Below are positions 8,184-15,065 of a stretch of DNA of 43,334 nucleotides, one piece after another. The notes below the pieces were generated by a model. The model worked only from the letters and a program-made list of their open reading frames with translations, was not told the DNA's origin and searched no databases. Numbering within the stretch: the stretch's first letter is position 1; every line of letters starts with the position of its first letter. The stretch is from NCBI GenBank assembly GCA_030684475.1, contig JAUXWB010000248.1:1-43334 (forward strand), given 5' to 3'. The DNA is from Reyranella sp. (GTDB lineage Bacteria; Pseudomonadota; Alphaproteobacteria; Reyranellales; Reyranellaceae). The translations under genes and the position numbers were made by a program.

Positions 8184-9203
8184 ATGGATAGCGGACGGGA
8201 TCTCCCCTCCTCGGACACTGCCCTCAGGCGGGCAACGGCGACATTCGCCCGGCCCACGGCCTGGCGCGGCGCCCTTCAGCTCCTGACCTCGTTTGGACCC
8301 TTTCTCGTCAGTTGTGCGGCAATGTACCTGGTCTTCCCGGTCTCACCGTTCCTCACCCTGGCGCTCAGCCTGCCGACCGGTGCGCTGCTGGTCCGGATCT
8401 TCATCATCCAGCACGACTGTGGCCACGGCTCCTTCTTCGCGTCGCGCTTCGCCAACACGGCGGTCGGCCGGCTGTGCAGCCTGATCACCCTCACGCCCTA
8501 CGCCAACTGGGGCCGCCAGCATGCCGCCCATCATGCCAACTGGAACAACCTCGACCGGCAGAGCGCCGGCAGCGACATCTATTCCGCCTGCCTGACGGTG
8601 CGCGAGTATCTGGCGCTGACGCCGTGGCGCCGCTTTCTCTACCGGCTGCCGCGCCATCCGCTGATCGCCAACATCCTGCTGCCGCCGCTGGTCTTCGTGC
8701 TGCTCTACCGCGTGCCCTTCGACACGCCGCCAGGTTGGGCGCGCGAGCGCTGGTCGGTCTGGTTGACCGACCTCGCCCTCGTGGCGTTGTTCGGATCGCT
8801 GGTCGCGCTGTTCGGCTGGCGCGAGGTGCTGCTGATTCATTTGCCGATCATGGCCGTAGCCTCGATCCTGGGGGTCTGGCTGTTCTCGCTGCAGCACCGC
8901 TTCGAGACCTCACGCTGGCTGGGCCATGGCGACTGGAGCTTCGTCGAGGCCGCCCTCGAGGGTTCGTCGTACTTCCGCTTGCCTCCGGTGCTGCACTGGC
9001 TGACAGGCAACATCGGGTTCCACCACGTCCATCACCTGAACCCCAAGGTCCCGAACTATCGCCTCAACGCCTGCCACGAGGCCGTCCAGGCGCTGCACCC
9101 GGTGCGGGCGCTCAGCTTCGCGGGCGGGCTCCGCGCGCCCCGGCTCACCCTGTGGGACGAAGAACGGGGCCGGCTCGTGCGCTTCGCCGACGTCGCTGTC
9201 TAA
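8184..9203 (+). CDS. Membrane fatty-acid desaturase
   Basis: A 339-residue integral membrane di-iron desaturase. The three histidine boxes are complete: HDCGH at 77-81, HAAHH at 113-117 and HHVHH at 280-284, with hydrophobic hairpins between boxes 1/2 and 3. The box pattern HDCGH/HxxHH/HxxHH is that of acyl-lipid delta-12 (omega-6) type enzymes, which introduce a double bond using O2 and ferredoxin or a cytochrome. The ATG at 8184 starts the conserved region; an in-frame ATG at 8034 would add 50 residues without recognisable content. It is divergent from a cold-shock gene, consistent with membrane adaptation to low temperature. Beta-carotene ketolases/hydroxylases share His boxes but fit less well. 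Confidence 0.88.
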   Translation: MDSGRDLPSSDTALRRATATFARPTAWRGALQLLTSFGPFLVSCAAMYLVFPVSPFLTLALSLPTGALLVRIFIIQHDCGHGSFFASRFANTAVGRLCSLITLTPYANWGRQHAAHHANWNNLDRQSAGSDIYSACLTVREYLALTPWRRFLYRLPRHPLIANILLPPLVFVLLYRVPFDTPPGWARERWSVWLTDLALVALFGSLVALFGWREVLLIHLPIMAVASILGVWLFSLQHRFETSRWLGHGDWSFVEAALEGSSYFRLPPVLHWLTGNIGFHHVHHLNPKVPNYRLNACHEAVQALHPVRALSFAGGLRAPRLTLWDEERGRLVRFADVAV

Positions 9204-9258
9204 TTTGAGACACCGCGTTCATTGGACGCGTTCACAGTAGGAGTGTACTGCTTGGGCA

Positions 9259-9290
9259 CCATCGCCCATCAAGCCAAAGGCTTGCGATGG
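9259..9290. other. Bulged hairpin after the desaturase gene
   Basis: CCATCGC (9259-9265) pairs with GCGATGG (9284-9290), and inside it AAGCC pairs with GGCTT around an AAA loop, leaving a 5-base bulge on one side. No T-run follows, so it is either a weak terminator or an RNA element in the 222-base gap between 9204 and 9425. A further palindrome, GACGGGCCCGTC, lies at 9319-9330. Confidence 0.4.
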
Positions 9291-9425
9291 CTGAGAGATG
9301 CGACGTGCACCGACGAAAGACGGGCCCGTCGTCATTCCCGTTCCAGCTGATCCTGCTGACCGACGGCGACGCACTTCTGCGAACGCCGACACTGAGACCG
9401 CTCGACGGTCCCGAAAGGACTTCCC

Positions 9426-9788
9426 ATGAAGCTACCTGAAAACACCAATGCCTACCTGTGGGGCGCCGGGCTCGGCGCCATCGTGCTCGCCGTGGTCGGC
9501 TTCGGCTGGGGCGGCTGGGTGACCGGCGGCACCGCGATGAAGAACGCCGCCATCGCCGCCAGCGAGGCCAAGGTGGCCGCCCTCGCGCCGATCTGCGCCG
9601 ATCGCTTCCGCGCCCAGGGCGACTCCGAGATGAAGATCGCCGAACTCGCCAAGGCGAGTTCGTGGGATCGCGGCAATGTCGTCGAGAAGAGCGGCTTCGC
9701 CATGATGCCGGGCAGCAAGACGACGGACTCCGACGTCGCCCGCGCCTGCGCCGAGATCCTGGCCAACCCGACGACGCCCAAGACCTGA
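9426..9788 (+). CDS. Small single-span membrane protein of unknown function
   Basis: A 120-residue protein with one hydrophobic segment (about residues 10-33, LWGAGLGAIVLAVVGFGWGGWVTGG) and a soluble, probably periplasmic, C-terminal part. That part has two cysteines (C57 in APICADRF and C109 in ARACAEIL) that could form a disulfide. AAAGGA lies 6 bases before the ATG. I recognise it only as a type of conserved alphaproteobacterial hypothetical protein. It stands alone and is followed by a hairpin terminator facing the convergent M23 peptidase gene. Confidence 0.8.
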   Translation: MKLPENTNAYLWGAGLGAIVLAVVGFGWGGWVTGGTAMKNAAIAASEAKVAALAPICADRFRAQGDSEMKIAELAKASSWDRGNVVEKSGFAMMPGSKTTDSDVARACAEILANPTTPKT

Positions 9789-9813
9789 GATCGAGCGCCA
9801 GCCTTAGGCCTCG

Positions 9814-9848
9814 CCCTCCTCCGAGCCACTGAGCGGCACGGAGGAGGG
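9814..9848. terminator. Hairpin between convergent genes
   Basis: A perfect 10-bp stem, CCCTCCTCCG with CGGAGGAGGG, encloses a 15-base loop. It lies 26 bases after the stop of the small membrane protein and before the 3' end of the convergent M23 gene. There is no clear T-run, so the terminator call rests on position and stem strength. Confidence 0.5.
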
Positions 9849-9996
9849 GAACGCGGCGCGAGCCAAACCGGTACCGGCTACCGGCCGGTCGACAAGAACC
9901 ACTTCGACCGGCGCGGCCGGCGCCGCCATGCTGGCGTTGCCCCGATGGGTCCCTGCGGCGGCTTCCTCACAGGCGGCCCTCAAGACGACGGACGGT

Positions 9997-11187
9997 TCAG
10001 CGGCGGAACGAAGCCGCGACGGCCGCCTCGCGGTCGCGTTCGGCCAAGCTCTGCGCCACCTGCTTGCGGAAGCGCTCGAGTTCCGGACTGCGCATCTGGA
10101 TGCGCTTGACCTCGGGATGGGTGATCGGATTGACCGGCTTGCCGCTGATCAGCAGCTCGAAATGAAGGTGCGGCGCCGTCGAGCGGCCGGTGCTGCCGAC
10201 GAAGCCGATCAGTTCGCCGCGCGCGACCTCGGTGCCCGGCGCGATGCCCGGTGCGAAGGCCGAGAGATGGCCGTAGACGGTGGCCAGCTTGCCAGCATGG
10301 TCGATGCGGATCCAGTTGCCGTAGCGTCCATTGGGCGCTGCGCCGATAACGACGCCGTCGGCCGCGGCAAGGACAGGCGTGCCGGTGGGCGCCACCAGAT
10401 CGATGCCCTCGTGCATGAACAGCGCCCTCGGAGCACGCGGTGCCGGCTGCAAGGTGGCGCCGCTCGAACCGACGCTCGGACCGCTGTAGGACGAGAGGCC
10501 AGCCGACGGCCTGCCGTAGGATGATGCGCCGGCATAGGACGAGAGCGGCGCCTGGCCGGTGATGGTGCCGGGCTTCAGGCCGGGCGGCAGCGCCGGCGGC
10601 GTGCGCAGCGGGCCACCCATCGCCCCTGACTTGCCGGCGGTCGGCGGTGGCGTCGGCTTGCCGAACGGATCGGCCCGCAGGCCGAAGCCCGAGGAGATGG
10701 AGACGGTCTCGACCGGCAGGCGGATCGCAGGCGGACTCGCCGCCTGGCCGTTCGCCAGCCAGAAGCGCTCGACCCTGTCGCGCGTGCGATAGCGGTGGAT
10801 GGCGATCGTGCCCTTGGCCGCGATCCGCAACTCCGCCCACAGCACGCGACCCGTGCCGATCGGCTCGCCCTCGATGGTGAAGGTCTGTTCGTAGCGGACA
10901 TGGAAGCGGTCGCCGTCCTTGATGTCGCGGGCGAGATCGATGGTGGCCAATGCCTGCAGCGCCTCGACCATCGCCGGCGCCGGCACGCCGGCCGCGGCAG
11001 TCGAGGCCTCGAGCGAGCCCGCCACAGTTCCGCCAACGGCGATCTGGCGCGTGAACGACAGGAGATCGCGCAGATCATTCTCGTCGCCGGCGCGGCTGGC
11101 GGAGGCCGAGGCCAGCAACGAGACAACGGCCAATGCCGTGGCAAGCGATGCTCTTGTCATGGCGGATATCATGGCCGACAGTCCCAT
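9997..11187 (-). CDS. M23 (LytM/peptidase family) murein endopeptidase
   Basis: A 396-residue exported zinc metallopeptidase that cleaves, or regulates cleavage of, peptidoglycan cross-links. A signal peptide (TRASLATALAVVSLLASASASRA) is followed by an NTF-like/OapA-type N-terminal region (about 35-165), a Gly/Pro/Ser-rich linker (about 175-250) and the LytM core. Zinc ligands are H259 and D263 (HEGID) and H342 (HLHFE), with H340 as the catalytic histidine, and the YGHL motif is also present; the enzyme should be active. Start choice is uncertain: 11187, 11172 and 11160 are all in frame and none has a strong ribosome site. A decayed tandem copy lies immediately upstream on the same strand. 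Confidence 0.88.
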   Translation of the reverse strand: MGLSAMISAMTRASLATALAVVSLLASASASRAGDENDLRDLLSFTRQIAVGGTVAGSLEASTAAAGVPAPAMVEALQALATIDLARDIKDGDRFHVRYEQTFTIEGEPIGTGRVLWAELRIAAKGTIAIHRYRTRDRVERFWLANGQAASPPAIRLPVETVSISSGFGLRADPFGKPTPPPTAGKSGAMGGPLRTPPALPPGLKPGTITGQAPLSSYAGASSYGRPSAGLSSYSGPSVGSSGATLQPAPRAPRALFMHEGIDLVAPTGTPVLAAADGVVIGAAPNGRYGNWIRIDHAGKLATVYGHLSAFAPGIAPGTEVARGELIGFVGSTGRSTAPHLHFELLISGKPVNPITHPEVKRIQMRSPELERFRKQVAQSLAERDREAAVAASFRR

Positions 11188-11330
11188 CAGCGCCGCCGCT
11201 TGTCATGACTTCAATGCTTCAGGTGCCGTGACAAATGTGCGACTGCCCGCACCTCGATGCGCCTTGAAAAGGCCGGTTTTCGCGGGCCGGAGGGAGCGCC
11301 GCCACGAGGCAGGCGCTGCCGGCGAAACTG

Positions 11331-12196
11331 TCAGAAGCCAAACGACGACGGCACGATCACCACGTCGCGGTCGCGCCCGGCAAGCTCGCCCGCCACCTGC
11401 TTGTTGAAGCGTTCGAGATCGGCGCCGAGTAGTTGCGCACGCGCGACCTGCGGATGACTCATCGGATCGACCGGTTTGCCGTTGCTCAGAATCTCGAAAT
11501 GCAGATGCGCGCCGGTCGAACGGCCGGTGCTGCCGACGAAGCCGATGACGTCGCCCTGGCTCACCCGTACGCCCGCTTTGAGGCCGGGCGCGAAACGCGA
11601 GAGGTGGCCGTAGACCGTCGAGAGTTTCCCGCGGTCATCATCCTCGCTGTGATCAATTTGGACCCAGTTGCCATAGCCACCGTTGCGGCGGGCACCCAGC
11701 ACGACGCCGTCGGAGGCCGCGTAGACCGGCGTGCCGTGGGACGCGACGAGGTCGACGCCATCATGCAGGACCAGCGCGCGCGCGACGCGACGCGGGAACC
11801 GCGAACCACGGGACGACACTCCTGGTGCCGGCTTGGTAATGTCGACCTGGATCATCCCGATGTTCCGGGTCGACGGCAGCATCCCTAGGTTCCGATTCGA
11901 CGGCAGCATCCCGAGGTTCGACCGGTTCTTCGCAGGGGCCCCTCCCGCCGCCCGCGCGGCGGGCCGGCCGACGTGGTCGAGGCGGCGAGCGAGCCCTCCA
12001 CGACGCCGCTGACGCCAAACTGACGGGTGAAAGGCAACCAATCCCGCGCCAGCGCCTCCTCATCTTCGCTGCCCAGCAGCAACTCGGCGACAGCGGTCAC
12101 GGCGTCGATGTCGTGCCGCTCGGCAGCAATCCCGGGCGGCGCCAACCCGATCGACAAGAGGGCGCAAAGCGCCGCACCGGGAACCAATTTGATCAT
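11331..12196 (-). pseudogene. Decayed tandem paralogue of the M23 peptidase (frameshift plus internal loss)
   Basis: Two reading frames make up one ancestral gene. The first (12196 down to about 11963) codes a signal peptide (MIKLVPGAALCALLSIGLA) and the segment LPFTRQFGVSGVVEGSLAAS, which matches TRQIAVGGTVAGSLEAS of the neighbour at 9997-11187. After SAG, near 11963, homology stops. It resumes in another frame with a linker and an intact LytM core (HDGVDLVASHGTPV, YGHLSRF, HLHFEI) ending at 11331. The roughly 130-residue middle region present in the neighbour is missing. The C-terminal frame alone could start at 12041 but would lack a signal peptide. A sequencing error could explain the shift but not the missing middle. 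A gene caller may report the core as an M23 CDS at 11331-12041. Confidence 0.7.
11842..11922 (-). repeat. Three 27-bp tandem repeats in the M23 pseudogene linker
   Basis: Three copies with a 27-base period (11842-11868, 11869-11895, 11896-11922) share the core TCGACGGCAGCATCCC with some drift. On the minus strand in the C-terminal frame they encode nine-residue units of the form RNLGMLPST. The intact neighbour has no such repeat. Confidence 0.75.
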
Positions 12197-12255
12197 GCAG
12201 CGTTAGTGAAGCCGCGAAAGTGTCGGCGATGTGTTCAAGCGCACGGTGTGCGCAT

Positions 12256-12771
12256 CTAGCGCACCGGCTTCCACGCCTTCACACGCTTCTCCGCCTCGGC
12301 GATCTGCGCCTTGGACATGCGCTTCGTCAACGCGGCCTTGTCCTTGATCGCCTGGTCCCGGCGATCCTGGTTCTTGACCGTGTAGCCCGCGATGGCCAGC
12401 GTCAGCCACTTGTAGGCCTCGACGTCGTCGGGCGGCGGGATGCCCTCGCCGAAGCCGTACATGAATCCGATGTCGTTCTGCGCCCGGGCATAGCCCTGGT
12501 TGGCGGCGAGCAGATACAACTTGGCGGCCTCGGTGTGATTACGCGGCACGCCCTCACCGCTCCAGTACATGGCACCCAGCAGGGTCCGGGCCTCGGCGTT
12601 GCCCTTCCCCGCCCAGACCTTCCAGATCCGCACCGCCGTCGCCATGTCCTTGCGTTCGTAGGCGCCGGCGGCCTGGCGCATCTCGGCCTCGAGCGTTTGC
12701 GCCGCGATCGGCCCGGCGGCGGCGACAAGGAGAAAAGTCGCGGCGATCGACAGCAGCTTCCTGATATTCAT
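12256..12771 (-). CDS. Exported Sel1-like repeat protein
   Basis: A 171-residue protein with a signal peptide (MNIRKLLSIAATFLLVAAAGPIAAQ) and Sel1-like repeats, seen as AEARTLLGAMYWSGEGVPRNHTEAAKLYLLAA and ARAQNDIGFMYGFGEGIPPPDDVEAYKWLTLAI. Two full repeats, preceded by a partial one (about 35-55), are followed by a basic helical tail. Sel1 repeats are alpha-alpha scaffolds for protein interaction, often in envelope or secretion-related proteins. It lies upstream of the M23 genes on the same strand with a 59-base gap, so co-transcription is possible and a cell-wall role is conceivable. No specific partner can be named. Confidence 0.88.
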   Translation of the reverse strand: MNIRKLLSIAATFLLVAAAGPIAAQTLEAEMRQAAGAYERKDMATAVRIWKVWAGKGNAEARTLLGAMYWSGEGVPRNHTEAAKLYLLAANQGYARAQNDIGFMYGFGEGIPPPDDVEAYKWLTLAIAGYTVKNQDRRDQAIKDKAALTKRMSKAQIAEAEKRVKAWKPVR

Positions 12772-12828
12772 CGAGCCATCCTATTACCCGCCACTTCATT
12801 TTCAATCACGCTGTGCGCCGGGCAGTGA

Positions 12829-13206
12829 CTACGCCTGCGGCCCCGCCGGTCCGTCAGGCCGCGACAGGATAAAGGTCGCGACGCAGACGAGCACGACCGC
12901 CTGCACGACCAGCATCCAGCCAGGCACGGCGAGCAGCCAGCTCATCGCAAGCGCCAATGCCATCACGACCAGCGCCGCCCGCTTGGCGCTGCGTCCGATG
13001 GCGCGGTGCTGCTGCCAGTTGCCGATCAGCGGCCCGAACTGCGGATGCGAGGTCAGCCAGGCATGCAGGCGCGGCGAGGACTTGGCGAAGGCGAAGGCGG
13101 CCAGCAGCAGGAACGGCGTCGTCGGCACCAGCGGCAACACCGCGCCAGCGATGCCGCAGCCGGTGGCGCCGAGGCCGAGCAGCAGCCAGAGGAAGCGCGG
13201 GGCCAT
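12829..13206 (-). CDS. YbaN/DUF454 family membrane protein
   Basis: A 125-residue inner-membrane protein with the family signature LGLGATGCGIAGAVLPLVPTTPFLLLAAFAFAKSSPRLHAWL and two C-terminal hydrophobic helices. Its ATG overlaps the TGA of the upstream Rrf2-type regulator by one base (TGATG), so the two are translationally coupled. DUF454 function is not established. A link with haem or nitrosative stress is suggested only by its coupling here to an NsrR-like regulator. The start at 13206 is preferred because the overlap is tight and the conserved domain begins directly. Confidence 0.85.
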   Translation of the reverse strand: MAPRFLWLLLGLGATGCGIAGAVLPLVPTTPFLLLAAFAFAKSSPRLHAWLTSHPQFGPLIGNWQQHRAIGRSAKRAALVVMALALAMSWLLAVPGWMLVVQAVVLVCVATFILSRPDGPAGPQA

Positions 13207-13622
13207 CACGCCCGCGGCGGCGCCGGCCAGGCGCAGTCGGCCAACGTCGTCCGCTCGAGTTCCTTCAGGAAGGCGTCGCGCGCCGCCGTCAGCCGCCTCT
13301 TGAGGCGGCAGGTTGGCGTCAGCACGCAGGCGCCGCCGTCGTCGCGGAAGCATTCGACCAGCGCCTGGTCGCGCTCCAGCGTGCGCACGACCTCACCGAG
13401 TGTGATCGAGCGCGACGGCCGGGCGAGACGGAAGCCGCCACCGGCGCCACGCTGGGTCTTCACGAACCCGGCGTCGGCCAGCTCGCGCACCACTTTGGTC
13501 AGGTGATGGCGCGAGATCGCGAACTCGGTCGCGATCTCGTCGGTGGTGAAGGACCGATCCGGCTCGCCCGCCAGCCGCATCAGGGCCCGCAGCCCGAAGT
13601 CGGTGAACGCCGTGAGGCGCAT
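13206..13622 (-). CDS. nsrR: Rrf2 family regulator, NsrR-like
   Basis: A 138-residue Rrf2-type winged-helix repressor. MRLTAFTDFGLRALMRLA and the helix-turn-helix around EIATEFAISRHHLTKVVRELADAGFV are typical. Three cysteines (C91, C99 and C105; CFRDDGGACVLTPTC) are placed as in the NsrR group, where they hold a NO-sensitive Fe-S cluster. GGGF in the wing is also conserved. Start 13622 fits the family N-terminus; an upstream in-frame ATG (13658) would lie beyond the predicted -10. Its divergent neighbours, a globin and an Fe-S repair protein, support NO sensing. RirA and IscR are alternatives; IscR usually sits with isc/suf genes, which are absent. Confidence 0.82.
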   Translation of the reverse strand: MRLTAFTDFGLRALMRLAGEPDRSFTTDEIATEFAISRHHLTKVVRELADAGFVKTQRGAGGGFRLARPSRSITLGEVVRTLERDQALVECFRDDGGACVLTPTCRLKRRLTAARDAFLKELERTTLADCAWPAPPRA

Positions 13623-13641
13623 TGTCGCTCCGCTCAATTCG

Positions 13642-13654
13642 GTATTGGCAATAC
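13642..13654. promoter_or_regulatory. Candidate NsrR operator 1
   Basis: A 13-bp perfect inverted repeat GTATT-GGC-AATAC lies 20 bases upstream of the regulator start and covers its predicted transcription start. It shares the pattern GTATT-N3-AATAC with a second site 34 bp away (about three helical turns). Assignment to the local Rrf2 regulator is inference. Confidence 0.55.
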
Positions 13655-13656
13655 AC

Positions 13657-13685
13657 ATTATCCGATCCTAAATGGGTATTGTAAA
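13657..13685 (-). promoter_or_regulatory. Promoter of the NsrR-like regulator gene
   Basis: On the minus strand TTTACA (13685-13680) is followed after 17 bases by GATAAT (13662-13657), five of six matches to each sigma-70 hexamer. The start would be near 13650, inside palindrome 1; the -35 overlaps palindrome 2. This arrangement fits autorepression. Confidence 0.6.
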
Positions 13686-13688
13686 TAC
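13676..13688. promoter_or_regulatory. Candidate NsrR operator 2
   Basis: A 13-bp inverted repeat GTATT-GTA-AATAC overlaps the -35 hexamer of the regulator promoter and lies 47 bases before the start of the group III truncated haemoglobin, so one site could act on both directions. Confidence 0.55.
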
Positions 13689-13734
13689 TTCTTTAGAAAC
13701 CTACTTACTTGGACCTGGAAACTGAAGGAACGCG

Positions 13735-14226
13735 ATGGCCGTCGAACCCCTGCACAGCGCCGAACGGCGCGAGCGCATCGCCGCCGACATCGTAGTCCGC
13801 ACCGGCATCGACACTGCGATGATCGAGCGCCTGGTTATCACCTTCTATGCCCACGTCCGCGCCGATGCACTGCTGGGGCCGGTGTTCGCCGCGCACATCA
13901 CCGACTGGGACGCCCATCTCACGCGCATGTGCAGCTTCTGGGCCTCGGTCGCGCTGATGTCGGGCAGCTATCATGGCAACCCGATGGGCCGGCATCTCGG
14001 CCTGCCGGTCGACGCGCTCCATTTCGACCGCTGGCTGGCGCTGTTCGAGGAGACGGCGGTCGAAGTCTGCCCGCCGCCCGCCGCCGATCACTTCATCGAG
14101 CGCGCCCGGCGCATCGCCCAGAGCCTCGAACTCGGCATCGCCAGCATGCGCGGCGTCCGGCTCGGCCGCGGCCAGCGCTTTCATGCCAAGGATCTCGTGC
14201 CAACAGTCCCAGGAGACCAGCCATGA
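13735..14226 (+). CDS. Group III truncated haemoglobin
   Basis: A 163-residue 2-on-2 globin. ITFYAHVRADALLGPVF (with the B10 Tyr, Y38) and the FWASVALMSGSYHGNPMGRHLGL segment are typical of group III, and H96 (ALHFDRW) is the expected proximal haem ligand. Group III members such as Campylobacter Ctb handle O2/NO, often under nitrosative stress. Its stop overlaps the start of the Fe-S repair gene by four bases (ATGA), so the two are translationally coupled. It is divergent from an NsrR-like regulator, with palindromic sites between. The C-terminal extension beyond the globin fold (about residues 130-163) is basic and proline-containing and has no recognised role. Confidence 0.9.
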   Translation: MAVEPLHSAERRERIAADIVVRTGIDTAMIERLVITFYAHVRADALLGPVFAAHITDWDAHLTRMCSFWASVALMSGSYHGNPMGRHLGLPVDALHFDRWLALFEETAVEVCPPPAADHFIERARRIAQSLELGIASMRGVRLGRGQRFHAKDLVPTVPGDQP

Positions 14227-14936
14227 CCGTGTCCGCTTCCGTACCCTTCAACCGCCGCCAGTCGGTCGGCGAGATCGCTGCCGCCCTGCCCGGCGCGACG
14301 GCCGTGTTCCGCCGCTTCGGACTCGACTTCTGCTGCAAGGGCGACGTGCCGCTGGAGGACTCCGCCCGCCTGCGCGGCGTCGCGCTGGGCGAGGTCGAGC
14401 AGGCGCTGTCGATGCTCGACACGAGGGCTGCCGCCACCGCGCCGCGCGAGACCGCGGCGCTGATCGCCCACATACTCGCCCGCTATCACGAGGTCCATCG
14501 CCGCGAGCTGCCCGAACTGGTGGCGCTGGCGCGCCGCGTCGAGGCGGTCCACGCCAAGTATTCCGAGGTGCCGCACGGTCTCGCCGATCTCCTCGAACGG
14601 CTGCAGCGCGAACTCGAGTCGCACATGCGCAAGGAGGAACTGATCCTGTTCCCGGCGATGGCGCGGACCGAGGCCACGGACGGCGGGCTGGAAGCGCCGA
14701 TCTCCTGCATGCGCCACGAACACGACGACCACGGCGCCAACCTTCACGAACTCGAGGCGCTGACCAACGGCTTCACCCTGCCGGCCGGCGCCTGCCGCAC
14801 CTGGCGGGCGCTCTACGCCGGCGGTGCCAAGCTGGTCGCCGACGTGATGGAGCACATCCATCTCGAGAACAACCTGCTGTTCCCCCGCTTCGCGCCCCCG
14901 CCCCGCATACAAACCGCGCGCCGGCGTTTCGGCTGA
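14223..14936 (+). CDS. ric: Iron-sulfur cluster repair di-iron protein (RIC; ScdA/YtfE type)
   Basis: A 237-residue protein with an N-terminal ScdA_N (DUF542) domain, identified by FRRFGLDFCCKGD with the vicinal C37-C38, and a C-terminal hemerythrin-like four-helix domain. Histidines and glutamates of the di-iron site appear in YHEVHRRELPEL, LESHMRKEELILFPAM, MRHEHDDHG and HIHLENNLLFPRF. RIC proteins restore Fe-S clusters damaged by NO or peroxide and are commonly controlled by NsrR. Here the gene overlaps a globin gene and faces an NsrR-like regulator, which strongly supports the call. Length is normal for the family. Confidence 0.93.
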   Translation: MTVSASVPFNRRQSVGEIAAALPGATAVFRRFGLDFCCKGDVPLEDSARLRGVALGEVEQALSMLDTRAAATAPRETAALIAHILARYHEVHRRELPELVALARRVEAVHAKYSEVPHGLADLLERLQRELESHMRKEELILFPAMARTEATDGGLEAPISCMRHEHDDHGANLHELEALTNGFTLPAGACRTWRALYAGGAKLVADVMEHIHLENNLLFPRFAPPPRIQTARRRFG

Positions 14937-15065
14937 GAGCGGAATCTCGCTCTGCCACGGAATGGGAGGGCGAGGTGGCGCCTGACACGGGATGGCTGTC
15001 TCCCTTCCGGCGTCGAGCCCACCTCCCCTCAGGGCGGGGACTACGCCGCGGTCACGTCCCCTCGA

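Noticed and set aside
12957-14222. Upstream extension of the RIC reading frame
   Set aside because: It overlaps the Rrf2 regulator, the promoter region and the whole globin gene; RIC starts at 14223 with an ATGA overlap.
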